Source: Perognathus longimembris pacificus (Eukaryota; Chordata; Mammalia; Rodentia; Heteromyidae). Taken from it: a stretch of 64,000 bases of DNA. Shown here piece by piece: positions 11,438-23,094 of this stretch. Below the pieces are notes generated by a model. The model was given only the letters and a program-made list of their open reading frames with translations, had not been told where the DNA came from and made no database searches. A program made the position numbers and the translations under genes. The stretch is from the NCBI RefSeq assembly GCF_023159225.1, contig NC_063180.1, positions 9,421,297 to 9,485,296 on the forward strand, in the 5' to 3' direction. Every line of letters begins with the position of its first letter. The first letter of the stretch is position 1.

Positions 11438-11671
11438 TTTTTTTTTTTTGTTTTTTTTTGTTTTTGTTTTTTTTTTTTTTGGCCAGTCCTGGGCTTTGGA
11501 CTCAGGGCCTGAGCACTGTCCCTGGCTTCTTCCTGCTCAAGGCTAGCACTCTGCCACTTGAGCCACAGCGCCGCTTCTGGCCGTTTTCTGTATATGTGGT
11601 GCTGGGGAATCGAACCTAGGGCCTCGTGTATCCGAGGCAGGCACTCTTGCCACTAGGCTATATCCCCAGCC
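11438..11671 (-). mobile_element. Dimeric ID-type SINE inserted in an L1 3' UTR
   Basis: A near-consensus copy after a long T-run. Flanking duplication caccaaatggttt at 11,425-11,437 and 11,672-11,684 is perfect, so this is a recent insertion into the L1. Confidence 0.94.
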
Positions 11672-12024
11672 CACCAAATGGTTTTGCAAGTATTGCTTTT
11701 GGAGTCCTTTGTCTTTTCATCTTTTGTCTCTCAATTTTGTTATTCCCTTTCACTTCCCTAGTTCTAATACAAGTTAATACAATATCCAGTGTACACAGAT
11801 GAGATACAGCAATAGTGGGGGTACAACCACAGGAAGAGGATATAAGAGGATCATCAACAATAGAAGCTACGGTTTCACATGGCATGTTGAAAGCGATTAC
11901 AACAGTGATATAACACTCGTTTCCATAACATGGAATTGATTTCACTTAGCATCATCTTATGCTTTCACAGGGGCATAGCTATTAGTGTCTTGTGATCCTC
12001 TCCTGTGACTAGCCTAAACCTGTG

Positions 12025-15000
12025 CTAATTATTCCCTATGAGGGAGACCATAGAGTCCATGTTTCCTTGGGTCTGGCTCACTTCACTTAGTATAATTTTT
12101 TCCAATTCCTTCCATTCCCTTACGAATGGGGCAATGCCATTCTTTCTGATAGAGGCATAAAATTCCATTGTGTACATGTACAACATTTTCCTGATCCTCT
12201 ACTGAGGAGCATCTGGTTCAGTTCCATATTTTAGCTATGACAAATTGTGCTGCAATGAACATTGTTGGGCTGGTGGCTTTAGTGTGTTCTTGTTTGTGGT
12301 CTTTTGGGTAGGTGCCTCAAAGTGGGGCTGCTGGGTCAGAGGGGAGTTCTATATTTAGCCTTCTGTGGAATCTCCATACTGCTTGCCAGAGTGGCTAAAC
12401 CAGTTTACATTCCCACCAACAATGAAGTAGGGTTCCCTTTTGGCCACATCCCCTCCAACATTTATTATTGTTAGTTTTCTAGATATAGGTCATTCTTACT
12501 GGGGTGAAATGGAATCTCAATGTTGTTTAGATTTGCATTTCTTTTATGGCCAGTGATGTAGAGCACTTTTTCATATGTCTCTTGGCCATTCTCATTTCCT
12601 CATCAGAGAAGTATCTTTTTAATATTTAGCCCACTTGTTGAGGGGGCTGTTGGTTCTTTGATATTTTGCTTTGGAGGAATTTAAATTTTTTTAATTCTGC
12701 ATATATTTTAGATATGAGGCCTTTGTCTGTTGTATGGCCGGTGAAGATCTTTTCTCAAACTGTGGGCTTTCTGTTTATTTTGTGAGCTATGTCCTTTGCC
12801 ATGCAGTAGCTCTAGAGTTTGATGCAGTCCCATTTGTCCATCCTTTCCTTAATTTGTAGCATTTCTGGGTCTTTGTTAAAGAAATTTCATTCTGTGCCAA
12901 GGAGCCCAAGTGTTTGTTCTACTCCTTCTTGTAGTGATTTCAGGATATCTGTTTTTATTTCAAGGTCTTTGATCTATTTGGAATTGATTTTGGTTCAGGA
13001 TGATATATAAGGATCTAGTTTTAGTTTGTTGCAGGTATTGAACCACTTTTGACATCACCATTTGTTCAAGAGGCTATTTTACTTCCATCCTATTTTTTTA
13101 GCTCCTTTATCAAAGATTAAGTAGGTATAGTCCTGTGGGTTCATTTCTGGGTCTTCAGTTCTGTTCCACTGGTCTTCAAGCTTCTTCCTAGGCCAATACC
13201 AAGGTCTTTTTTATTACTGTAGCTTTATAATAAAGCTTGAAGTTTGGTATTGTAATTTCTTCAGCACTGTTCTTTCTGCTTAGGATTGTTTTTCCAATCG
13301 TGGTCTTTTATTGTTCCATATGTTTTTCTGGATTGCTTCCTCTATTTCATAAAAAAATCGGGGTGGGATATTAATGGGTACTGCATTGAATTTGTAGATA
13401 GCCTTTGGCAATATTGCCATTTTGACTATATTAATCCTCCCAACAAGGAGCATGGGAGGTTTTTCCATTTGCTTAGTTCTGCCTTAATTTCATTTATCAT
13501 GTTTTTAAAGTTTTCATCATAAAGTTCTTTCAATTCTTTAGTTAAGTTTATTCCTATGTATTTTATGTTTTCTGACGCTATTGCAAGAGGAATCGCCTTC
13601 CTGATTGTGGCCTCAGTCTTCGGGTCATTAGCATATAGAAAGGCTGTTGATTTTTGAGGGTTTATTTTATATCCTGATACTCTGCCAAAATTTGAATCAG
13701 CTCTAGTAGTTTGGGAGTAGAGTCTATGGGGTTCTTTAGGTATAGGATCATGTCATCTGCAAAGAGAGAAAGTTTAACATCATCTTTTCCTATTTGGATC
13801 CCTTTTACGTTTTCTTCTTGCCTAATTGCTCTGGCTTGGAATTCTAGTACTATGTTGAAGAGGGGAGAGAGAGCAGACCTCCCCGTCTTGCTCCTGATAT
13901 TAATGGCAATGGCTTAAGTTTTCACCTTTTAGAATTATGCTTGCTGTTGGTTTGTCATAGACTGCATTTATTATATTTAGAAGTGTTTCCTGGAATCCCA
14001 ATTTTTCTAGGGCTTTTATCATAAATGGGTGCAGGATTTTATTGAATGCCTTTTCCACATCTGGAAATATAACCTTGTGAGTCTTACCTCAGGTTGATGT
14101 GGTGGATTACATTAATTGACTTGCGTATATTGAACCAACTATGCATCCCTGGGATTTACCCAGTTTGGTCATGGTGTATGATTTTTTTTTGATGACCTGT
14201 TGAAGTCGATTGGCCAGAATTTTGGTGAGAACTTTTACATCAATGTTCATCAGGGAAATCAGTCTATAGTTCTCTTTCCGTGTGATGAGAACTTGCCTGG
14301 TTTGGGATGAGGGTTTTACTGGCTTCATAGAATGTGTTTGGTAGTGAAAATTCTCTTTCAATTTCATTGAAGAGTTTGAGAAACATTGGTGTGAGTTTTG
14401 TTTTGAAGGCCTTGGAGAATTCTGCTGTGAATCCATCTGGACCTGGGCATTTCTTGGATGGGAGATGTCTTATTGCCGTTTCTACTTCAATGCTAGATAT
14501 GGGTCTGTTTACAAGGTTTAAATCTTCATGGTTGAGTTTAGGGATATCAATTTTTTCTAGGAAATCATCCATTTCTTCCAGGTTCTCGAATTTTTTGACA
14601 TAAAGGTTTGTAAAAAGTCCCTTATTGTGTTCTGAATTTTGGTTGTTTCTGTGGTGATGCTACCCGTTGCATCTCTGATCTTGTTTATTTGGTTGTGCTG
14701 CCTTCATTTTTTGGTCGGGTTTGCTAGGGTCTGTCTATGCTGTTAATCTTTTCAAAGAACTAACTCTTCATTTTGTTGATTCTTTTGATTTTTTTGTCTC
14801 CAAGTCATTTAATTCTGATTTGATTTTAATTATTTTTTTCAATCTATTGACTTGGGGTTTGGCTTGTTGTTCTCTTTCAATGAGCAAAAGGTACTTCTTT
14901 AAGTTTTTGAGTTGCTGTTTCTCCAGTTTGTTGGTGTAGGCACTCAGAGATATAAATTTTCTTCTGAGTACTGCCTTTGCTGTGTCCCAAAGGAGCTGGT

Positions 15001-15204
15001 ACTTTGTATACTCATCTTGGTTGAATTCCATCAGCATTTGAATTTCTGTTCTAATTTCTTCAATGACTCACTGATGGTTCAGCAGTGTGTTGTTTACTCT
15101 CCATGAATTGTAGGATTTTCTGTGGTGTCTGTTTGAGTTGAGCTCTAATATTATTCCACTGTGGTCTGAGAGAATGCAGGGAATGATGGTTCTGTATTTT
15201 TTTT
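12025..15204 (-). pseudogene. L1 ORF2 remnant: reverse transcriptase and C-terminus
   Basis: The remains of the L1 ORF2 protein, which in active elements makes the endonuclease and reverse transcriptase for target-primed insertion. Sense reading starts just after the endonuclease domain. It shows the linker (around 14,768-15,037, with the block KFISLSAY), then the fingers region (around 14,264-14,572, with KKCPGPDGF). The catalytic FADD block is intact at 13,752-13,763. The C-terminal region ends in a TAG at 12,025-12,027. The frame is broken by several stops and shifts. About 3.2 kb of the roughly 3.8 kb normal for mammalian L1 ORF2 remains; the endonuclease part is missing because of the internal deletion. 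Confidence 0.85.
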
Positions 15205-15708
15205 TAGTCTTTCTCCATAGATTCTAGAGAATCTTCAGTCTCTGAGATTCAATCCTCTGCTTCATCTAGTCTGGACTGTAGGGTAGCTACTTTATTTTGA
15301 ATCTCTTTTCCTTCTGACTGGTCTTCCTTGATGATTTCCATTGTCTTTGCTATAATTGTCTCTTAGGTCCTGCATGGACTTCTTTACTTTATTAATTTGG
15401 TTCTGAGTGCTGTCTCGCAAATCTTTTAGCTTGGTACCTATATTTTCATTGGACTCTTGAAGGTCATTTATCTTTCTATTTGTGGAGGCCATGAAATTCT
15501 CTATTAATTTTTGGTTCGACTCCTCAAGCTCTAGAATAGTTGTCTGAGGAGATTCAAACTTTTCATTTAACATTTTTATCAATAGAGTTTGTAGAGCATT
15601 TTAAGGGTTCTCTTCTAGGTCTTTGATTGACTGTTCTGCTTCTTGCTTATTTTGAGTGGGAGATGAGACTCCGTTTTTTGCCATCTCTCTAGTGCTTCTT
15701 CTGCCCAT
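15205..15708 (-). pseudogene. L1 ORF1 remnant: N-terminal and coiled-coil part
   Basis: The sense ATG at 15,706-15,708 opens a frame that runs about 140 codons, interrupted only by a TAA at 15,601-15,603 (codon 36), and ends at a stop near 15,292. A frame shift then continues a coiled-coil pattern to about 15,205. The protein is rich in E, K, Q and N with heptad-like leucines and isoleucines, as in the trimerising coiled coil of L1 ORF1p. The RNA-recognition and C-terminal domains are absent: the sequence joins directly to ORF2. I chose this ATG because the GC-richer non-coding 5' UTR begins just upstream and no earlier in-frame start fits. Confidence 0.78.
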
Positions 15709-17685
15709 TTGGATTGGGAATGCCAATCTACAAGCACCTGTGAGCACTGTTTAAGACCCAAAGCAGACCTTACCAACCACTGTTGTATAAATCTTAGAAG
15801 TTCACAATTATATACAGATACCTTCCCTCTCTTTTTTTGTAAATAAAATCAGATTTGGTATCCCTAAAGAATACAATTTCAACATAACAACAAACCCTGA
15901 GCCCTGTATTCAGTAGTTACTTATTTGCTGTTATAACCCTGTGAGCAATTTTTTGTCTTATCATAGTTCCTTTTGGACTGGTGGGATTTCCCCTTTGATT
16001 CACTCAAATTGAACAGGGATACCATCTATCCGATAACCAGGGGTCAATGGAGTCTCAGGTCCTGGAAGTAAATCAGGAGGGTAAGTTAGGGGTTGTGAAG
16101 AGAATAGAGTAAAATGTATGGGGGTTAATTATTTTGGTTTAGTTTCAGTGACATGGAAATGTGGAGCAGAGTAGAATCGGTAGAAAGAAGAAGGTTAAAA
16201 TGATAGACAATCGAGAGTCAGCAAAGAAGAGTAAAGGTGTTAGTCATAGGAAAGTAATTTTAAAGAAAGAGAATGTGGAGAAACAAAGAAAAACAACTGG
16301 AAAACAAAGACACAAAACACAAAAAAATTACCAAAAAAAAAAAACCCCAAAATCCCCAATAAAACAAACAAAAACTGAAAACAAAAAACAAATATCTCAA
16401 AAATAAAAAATAAAAAAGTTTTTAAAATGTAAAAAAGAAATGAAGTCTTCTTTGTTTGGGTGGTCCTTCTCCTGTCTCTGGTTTCCTTGTGATGGTCTAG
16501 TCTGTTTTCCTGCTGCTTGGCTGGTTTGACGTGCTTTCAGTTTGCAGGGGGTGATTCTGCTGTGACCCTCTTCCTCTGTTAGTTAAATCCTGGGGCTCTG
16601 TGGTTCACACAGCTTGCAGGTAGGACTTGGGTGTTCTCTGTAGATGGGCAATGCTGAACAGTCTCTGGAACTAAGGCTCCTCCTGTCTGCTGTGGGGCAG
16701 CTGCCTTTAATGCCTGGCTCTAAATAGGCTGCAAACACAGCTGGGCAGGGCACCTCTGGCCTGGTTTACCTGGCTGAGAGTTGCTTACCCTGAGGAGGTT
16801 CCTCCCTCCTGGGTGGGGCAACCTTCTCCTGGGCAGAGCTGGCTGTGTAATTCAGCTCTGTTTCCTCCTGGGAATTGGGCTTCCTGTGTGATGGGACTGT
16901 TTATCTGTCTCGGGAACTGTTTACTCTCACATCTGATTGTTTCATACTGCTAGTAGCTGCTTGCCACTTTCGGTTTGAATTTAGAAATTCCAGCTGCTGG
17001 TGAGTTGGCAGCCACTGAGCTGCTGTGGCAGCGCGGGGCGGGGTACCTCTGGTTGAATTCATCTGAGTTTGTGCACCGCGGCCCTGGGCTCAGCCTCCCG
17101 CCTGGGAAGGAGTCGTTTGCCTGGGCATAACTGGCTCTCACTGGTCAGTCCCTCTTGCCCTTTTCAAAGATGTTCCCTTCATCCTTGCTTTCCCCTGGCC
17201 CTCTTTATTTCCAGTCTGGTCCGACCCTATGCCAGTGTCAAAGATTGCACTTTGCTCTGGCAGTGGGGGAAGGGCTACCTTCCAGAAGTTGCTCTGTGGG
17301 TGCAAGTGTGAATGTCTTTAGTGGGGTACTCATGCTTTCTCTGTAATTTTGGCCTGTCTGTACTCAGCCTGAGATCCATGTCTTTCTGCCACCATTTGGA
17401 GGATTTCTTCCTGGTTGCCGCTGTGTACTTTAGGTGTGCAGAATTCTGGGTGCTGTGCAGGTGCCGGCACTGGCGTAGCAGCGGGATGCCGCCTGCAGCT
17501 CAAATCTGTGTTTTCAGGCCAGCAAAGTCAGTTTTTCCTTCCTGGCCAGAATCCCTGTACTGTTATAACTTACTTGGGCTGTCTTTCTAGTAGTAAAAAT
17601 TTCTTTGGAGAGGTAAAACTGGGATGTCAGAGGGAGATTAGCTAGGGCTCTGCTGCTCCTCCACCATCTTCCCAGAAGTCCTGAC
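15709..17685 (-). promoter_or_regulatory. L1 5' UTR with internal promoter
   Basis: About 2 kb. Its distal 1.2 kb (16,440-17,685) is GC-richer, with CpGs and many CTG/CAG words, while its proximal part (15,830-16,430) is A-rich on the plus strand. In mammalian L1s the internal promoter lies at the very 5' end. Here the first bases in sense carry aagatggt at 17,663-17,670, resembling a YY1 site (core CCATNTT on the complement). A splice-donor-like GTAAGT in sense lies at 17,568-17,573, about 115 bases from the start. Promoter function is inferred from position, not shown. Confidence 0.65.
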
Positions 17686-17700
17686 TGCTTGTTCTTGCTT

Positions 17701-20700
17701 TTCCCATTGAAGGTTGAAGCCTCTAGCATCTTGCCTTACCTCTTCCTTCCTTCCCTGCTCTCTTTTTCTTTCCTTCCCTTTTTCTTAACATTGTCATTTT
17801 CTTCTCTGCTTTCTTCTTCTGCTCTATCATCTACTCCTTGAACTCAGTCCAAGACTTTACTAACACTGCAGAATTTCCTGATGTGGAATTTCCTTGAAGC
17901 TGTATTAGAAATGAGGAAATTTTAAGTATGTTATTTTTAGTAAACAGACTGGGACATTATAACCAAGAAGTAACAAACAGGGAAACAAGAACAACTAATT
18001 TCTGATAGCATATTCCTGTTAGAAGTTTAGGTATACAAGAACAAGGAGATATAAAGGGGGCTATTAATATTTCTTCTTTCTTCTTCATATATGCATAGAG
18101 ACAGAAAAATAGAGGCATATCTTGGAAAGGAAACTCACTATGGTCTCTGTGTTTTAGATAGTCCTAGATACATCTCCATACTTAAGAATAATAAATATCA
18201 CCATATTGGTCACCCATTGTCTCATGGTTAACAGTTATTAGATGACATTAACAAGTGTGTCTTCCTTCCCCCAGTTCAGGAAGAAGAAAGAAAAGAAATG
18301 AGAACTGCCATTTGGTAACCTTTACCTCCATGTCCTGCATGAGGAACAGAAAATACTCTTCCTTTAGTCCTTATTCCTCAGTGCTTTATCTTGTTAAACT
18401 GTAGTAAATCTTTGCTAAAACTTTTTTCTTTGTAAAACTCTCTGTATTGTGAAACTCCTTCAACGCTGCTTGTGTGACTTAAGGTCCTGTGATTTTGTGT
18501 GGGAATTGAGTTTAAGGAGCCCATGAACCCACTCTCTGGTGACAACCTGAAACTATGGTTCTCTTAAACCATTCAAAGTGCTTCCCACTTTGTTAATATC
18601 TGCCTAAAGATTAGAATATGGAGGCAATCACAGGACTCTATACTTTCTACTGTCTGCTTTCCTGCTATTTCCATGGTCACCCTAAGACTGAAGAGGAGGC
18701 AGTCTTGCCTACCCTTCTCTTTACCCTCTTATTAGTACATCAAGGCTGAGAGGACTGGGCTACCTGCACTTGATTTATACCACTTTCTTTATGGCCTCGT
18801 GTTAGTACGAATGTGAGAAATATCAAGGCATTTTTCTCATTTACAGCTCTTATTAATGTCTTGGGCTGATTGATTCTTCATTGTAAAGCAGTCCTAGGAC
18901 ATTGTAAGAGGTTAGGTGTATCTACCTGATGCTGGGGAAAAGCCCCTTCACTTTGTGGTTGTAGCAATTGTATCTCCAGACCTACCATCTGTCCCCTGAT
19001 AAATAAAAATCACCTTCCTTTGAAATATACTAATTTAGAGGGAGGGAAAATAGAGAAATTTCAATTGTACTATGCCTGTCAACCATATTACTTTTAGGCT
19101 AACAGGATGTCAAAACCCAACCAGGTCTTATACAGCAGAATAGGAAGTGATATTCAGGTCATGCTTCAAATCTTGTCAGCTTTCTCATGAAGAGAAAACT
19201 GCTCTTCCTATTCACTAGTTTTCTAGTCCAGATCAGATGAACCTCAGGCAGGATTAGCATCCTGGTAATCTGGAGGGAAGAGCACAGACTTGGAGAGAGA
19301 AAGCAAGAAGAATAAGTTCACTAAGTTCATAATATTTTTGAGTACGTGTTCATTGCTACTGGCCTTGTATCAAAGTTTTCTAGTTGTAAATACTTCCAAT
19401 AGGAAAGGAGGGAGTAGAGTAGGGAGGTGGCCTGCTGAAGTTCACCATTGTTGATCATGGGAGGGAAAACTGCTAGTGAATTAGATGGCACTTCCCTTTT
19501 CACAAACAGGAGGGATGCTAGCATGCCTACGATTGATGCCCGAAGCACCATGTATCTTACACCCAGTACTTCCTATATCTTTAAGCAACAACAATAGTTT
19601 TGTGGACAATGATTTCAAGTATTTACAGAACATTTCCTGAACAATTTGCATGGTAGAAACTTAAAACCTAGCCTGAAAGCTCTGGTGTAGCATCATTATT
19701 TCTCTCAGGTCCAATGCCCAATGCCCAGTATAATACCTGATTGACAGCTTTACTGAATAAATTCATGCCAGCCCATTACCAGCTTCTGTTGACTCCTGTC
19801 ACTGTCCACATATGACATCCTCAAATTGGATTTTCTCTGTTCTATTTTTCTACCATTTTCCTTCTTAAAAATCAAAATGTGAAGTTTAGCCTAGAGTGAC
19901 AATTGACCCACAGGTGGAAAATTCTATTCTTGAGCAAGTAAAAGTGTTTTCTTTTAAGTGACAGCCTGGGAGAGTTGTTTGAAGAGTAAACCTTGAAAAG
20001 GCCAGGTCTTAGCAAGCTGGATCTGCAGAGCACTACCTATGAATGATAAAATCTGGACTCAGAAATTACACAGACTTGGGTCAAGTGACAGCTTCATGAT
20101 TCATTGAGCATGCTTTTTATTCTTCATAAGTTCAGTTTCCTCTTTTACAAAATTGGTCATTTTTAACACCCAGTAATACATTTCACAGCATATTTAAATT
20201 AATTAGTATAAAGCAGTTAGCATACCCAAAGAAGCAATGAAAATTGAAGGGAGGGGTTGACTTGGGAGGAATAGGGGCAAATGATGAGAGGGGCAATATT
20301 AATCATGATACATTGTTCTCTTATAAACTGATATTACTTAAAGATAATAAAATATAATTAAAAACAGGAATAAAGTAGTTACCATATTGCTGTTTATATA
20401 TAAAACCATTATTCTTGATTGAACTATATTTTCATGATATATCTCTAAATCTTTCAAACTCAGGAATGATACATTGTATATTTTAAGTAGTAGTGTAGAG
20501 AGATTTCAATTACAGAAGGTAGATTATGAGTACAATGCATCTTGATGAATGTCACCCCTTCCATCATTGTCCCTCATCTTTCCCCATCTATTGTATTTTC
20601 ATCACAAAATTTCTTTGTGGAGGCTGTGGATTATCGGTATTTTAAGGATCTCACATTGCATTTATCAGTTTATTTTGGCGGAGCTTTCTCTCCTTTAATA

Positions 20701-20709
20701 AGGCACTTA
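17701..20709. other. Unassigned sequence, about 3 kb
   Basis: Ordinary single-copy-looking DNA. It contains no recognised SINE, L1 or LTR. The longest open frame is 19,327-19,551 on minus and has no recognised domain. Pyrimidine-rich patches lie at 17,730-17,800. Confidence 0.45.
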
Positions 20710-20711
20710 TC

Positions 20712-20928
20712 AGCTGGGTACTACTGTTCATGTCTATAAACCTAGATACTCTGGAGGCTGACATCTGAGGATTATGGTTCAGAAACATCCATGAGAATCT
20801 TATCTCCAATTGACTACCAAAAAGCCAGAAGTAGAGCTGTGACTCAAGAGGTAGGGTGTTACCCTTGAGCAAAAGAAGCTCAGAGACAGTGTCCAAGCCC
20901 TGAATTTCAGTCCCGGGACTGGTACCAA
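20712..20928 (+). mobile_element. SINE, Alu-like head joined to the shared right module
   Basis: Starts at cagctgggtactactgttca, with the Alu-like phrase ggaggctgacatctgaggat. The right module runs from ccagaagtagagctgtgac to cccgggactggtacc. A flanking repeat of about 12 bases (taaggcacttat / taaggcatttat) supports the ends. Confidence 0.82.
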
Positions 20929-20995
20929 AAAATTAAGGCATTTATTATACGTTTGCAAATATCACAATGAAAATAGAACATTAAAATGAATTTGA

Positions 20996-21204
20996 GGGGC
21001 TGGGAATATGGCCTAGTGGCAAGAGTGCTTGCCTCCTACACATGAAGCTCTCGGTTCAATTCCCCAGCACCACATATATGGAAAACGGCCAGAAGGGGCG
21101 CTGTGGCTCAGGTGGCAGAGTGCTGGCCTTGAGCAGGAAGAAGCCAGGGACAGTGCTTTGGCCCTGAGTCCAAGGCCCAGGACTGCCCCCCCCCAAAAAA
21201 AAAA
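20996..21204 (+). mobile_element. Dimeric ID-type SINE
   Basis: ID-like left half with box A near gcctagtggcaagagtgc and box B ggttcaattcc, then the full right module ending in a C-run and an A-run. Flanking gaatttga lies at 20,988-20,995 and 21,205-21,212. Confidence 0.9.
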
Positions 21205-21212
21205 GAATTTGA

Positions 21213-22864
21213 AATTCTTTTAATACTTTACATTCCTTGCCTTGTCATATCCATTAATCAGTTGCTCTTCCTTGCTAGCCTTGTTGCAAAATTATACCTC
21301 AGCAAAAGGTTCCATCAAATTGTGGGCAAGTGAAATTGAAGTGATAACATCATACAAGGAGCTGTAAAGAGAGTACTTCTCAGAGTGTTCTACAGACTTA
21401 AAGTTTGGGTTTATCTTACTTCTGCTGTTGTCTGTGTGAACTTGGGCAAGTAGCTCAGCTATGGTTTTTCTTGTTGTTGTTGTTTGTTCTTACTTCAAAA
21501 TCTCATCCATGAAAAAAATGCAATAATAATATTATCTACCTTATTGAGAATTTGAAAGAATTACAATAGTGAATACATAAATCTTTTTGAACAGTGATAG
21601 TATTATAATAAATGCTCAATAAATACATATTCTCACCATTTTTGAACACCGGCTATTTTCTTTCATCGGTAAGAGTAAAGATAGTAAAGATTAGCTTTGT
21701 TAATCACTTTCCTTGCATCTTTTTCCAAATGTGTATATGCCCCTTCTGCGTAGCTTGAATTACTGCAAGGCACTAGATTTTCCTTATATGTTCTGAAGAT
21801 ATATTATTCTCTTTGAATATTGTATTAAAGATTTAATTTGGGCATAGCAAAAAGTTCTTAATGTTTCGACTAACACTGAACATTTAGACCCATTTCCTAG
21901 GTTGGATTTGTTTTTTCTAAGATTCCCAGAAAACATGCACATTTCTTTGAGAAATAAGTCATGGCATAGGGAAAACACCTGACATACAAAAAAAAAAACA
22001 AAAAACACTGGGCATAGAAAAATTCTGGATATTAGATTAAACATACTTGAATATGACCACTGGTAAATAGTTAACATTGATCAGCGGACATTCAGTAATG
22101 TAGAACATTAGATTTATAGCAACACGTGAACAAACAAACACAAAAATACTAGCAGTGTACATTGCAAAACCAGACATTATTGTGCAGGAGTTAGGGGATA
22201 TCTTCGATGTGGTTGTAGGCAAAAGCAAAGAGGAAATTTTGTCTGTTAGTAATCAGTACAGAATCATGCAGACTGGTCTCAGGTGCCACCCTGGTTTGCT
22301 GTCACTATCACAGTACATATTTCCGAGTTTAAACATCAAATCTGAAATAAACACTGGTAGCATAGTGATTGTAAAGATAAAAAGCAGGATTGAATCAAGT
22401 GGCTTCCATTCTCTTATGCCAGGAGCAAATCATTTTATAAACTTCCAAAAATGAAATTTTTAGAAGCATATTGCATAACACACACACACACACATTTAAA
22501 TCATTGTCACTTGCTATATGTAATTTAAATCATTGTCATATTACTTTTAAATATAATTTTATCTTATGACTATAGTTTCTGATATTATTGGTTTCATGAT
22601 TACTATTGAAAATAACATGGTGTGGAGGAAAGGAAGGTTGAAAAGTTGTCCACTTTAGATGTCAGATGCACTTGATCTCTGTGTGTTTGTCCTCACTTCC
22701 TACTTCTGTCCTCACTACCTACTTAGACTGTCTATTTACTAAGGAGATTGTGTTTTGTAACTGCTGGCTATAATAATTATCCACTTCTGTTATTATTTTA
22801 AGTATGCCAGTTTCTAATTGTGAAATCAATCCTAAGTTTCATAGAACTCTATTTGTTAATATTT
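21213..22864. other. Unassigned sequence
   Basis: AT-rich DNA. Overlapping open frames at 21,784-22,077 (minus) and 22,155-22,454 (plus) have no recognised domain. A short CA repeat lies at 22,477-22,495. Confidence 0.4.
22477..22495. repeat. (CA)n microsatellite
   Basis: Eight to nine uninterrupted CA units. Confidence 0.85.
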
Positions 22865-23094
22865 TGGGCATGTACCTAGGCTTGAACTCAACATAGGATG
22901 GTTTCATGCTTGTTTGGCTTTCTTGTTCAATGCTGGCCCTCTACTGCTTGAATCATTCTTCCAGCCTGGATTTTTGCTGGTTAGTTGGAGATGGAAAATC
23001 CAATTTTTCTGCTGGGCTTGTCTCAAACAGTGACGCTTTGGATTTCATCTTCCTGAGTAGCTAGGATGACAAGTGTGAGCAATGCTACCTGGCT
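22865..23094 (-). mobile_element. SINE, Alu-like head joined to the shared right module, old copy
   Basis: Antisense right module (cttgaactcaacataggatg; ttcttgttcaatgctggccc), then gctggttagttggagatgg, then the antisense Alu-like end (tcctgagtagctaggatgac). Strongly diverged. Confidence 0.78.

Larger units (their letters stand above)
11262..17685 (-). mobile_element. L1 retrotransposon with both termini, internally deleted
   Basis: A minus-strand L1 reading from a 5' terminus at about 17,685 to an A-tail (T-run on plus) at about 11,262-11,290. In sense order it has a 5' UTR of about 2 kb, the ORF1 N-terminal coiled-coil part, an abrupt join to ORF2 just before the reverse transcriptase, ORF2 to its stop, and a 3' UTR interrupted by a SINE. 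The ORF1 RNA-binding C-terminus and most of the ORF2 endonuclease domain are missing. Sense 5'-terminal bases include an aagatggtgg motif, as in other mammalian L1 starts. It cannot move on its own: endonuclease absent, ORF1 truncated, several frameshifts. The host gene context is unknown. Confidence 0.9.

Noticed and set aside
16161..16406. 81-codon lysine-rich open frame
   Set aside because: It translates the A-rich segment of the L1 5' UTR on the non-sense strand; the lysine runs come from A-runs.
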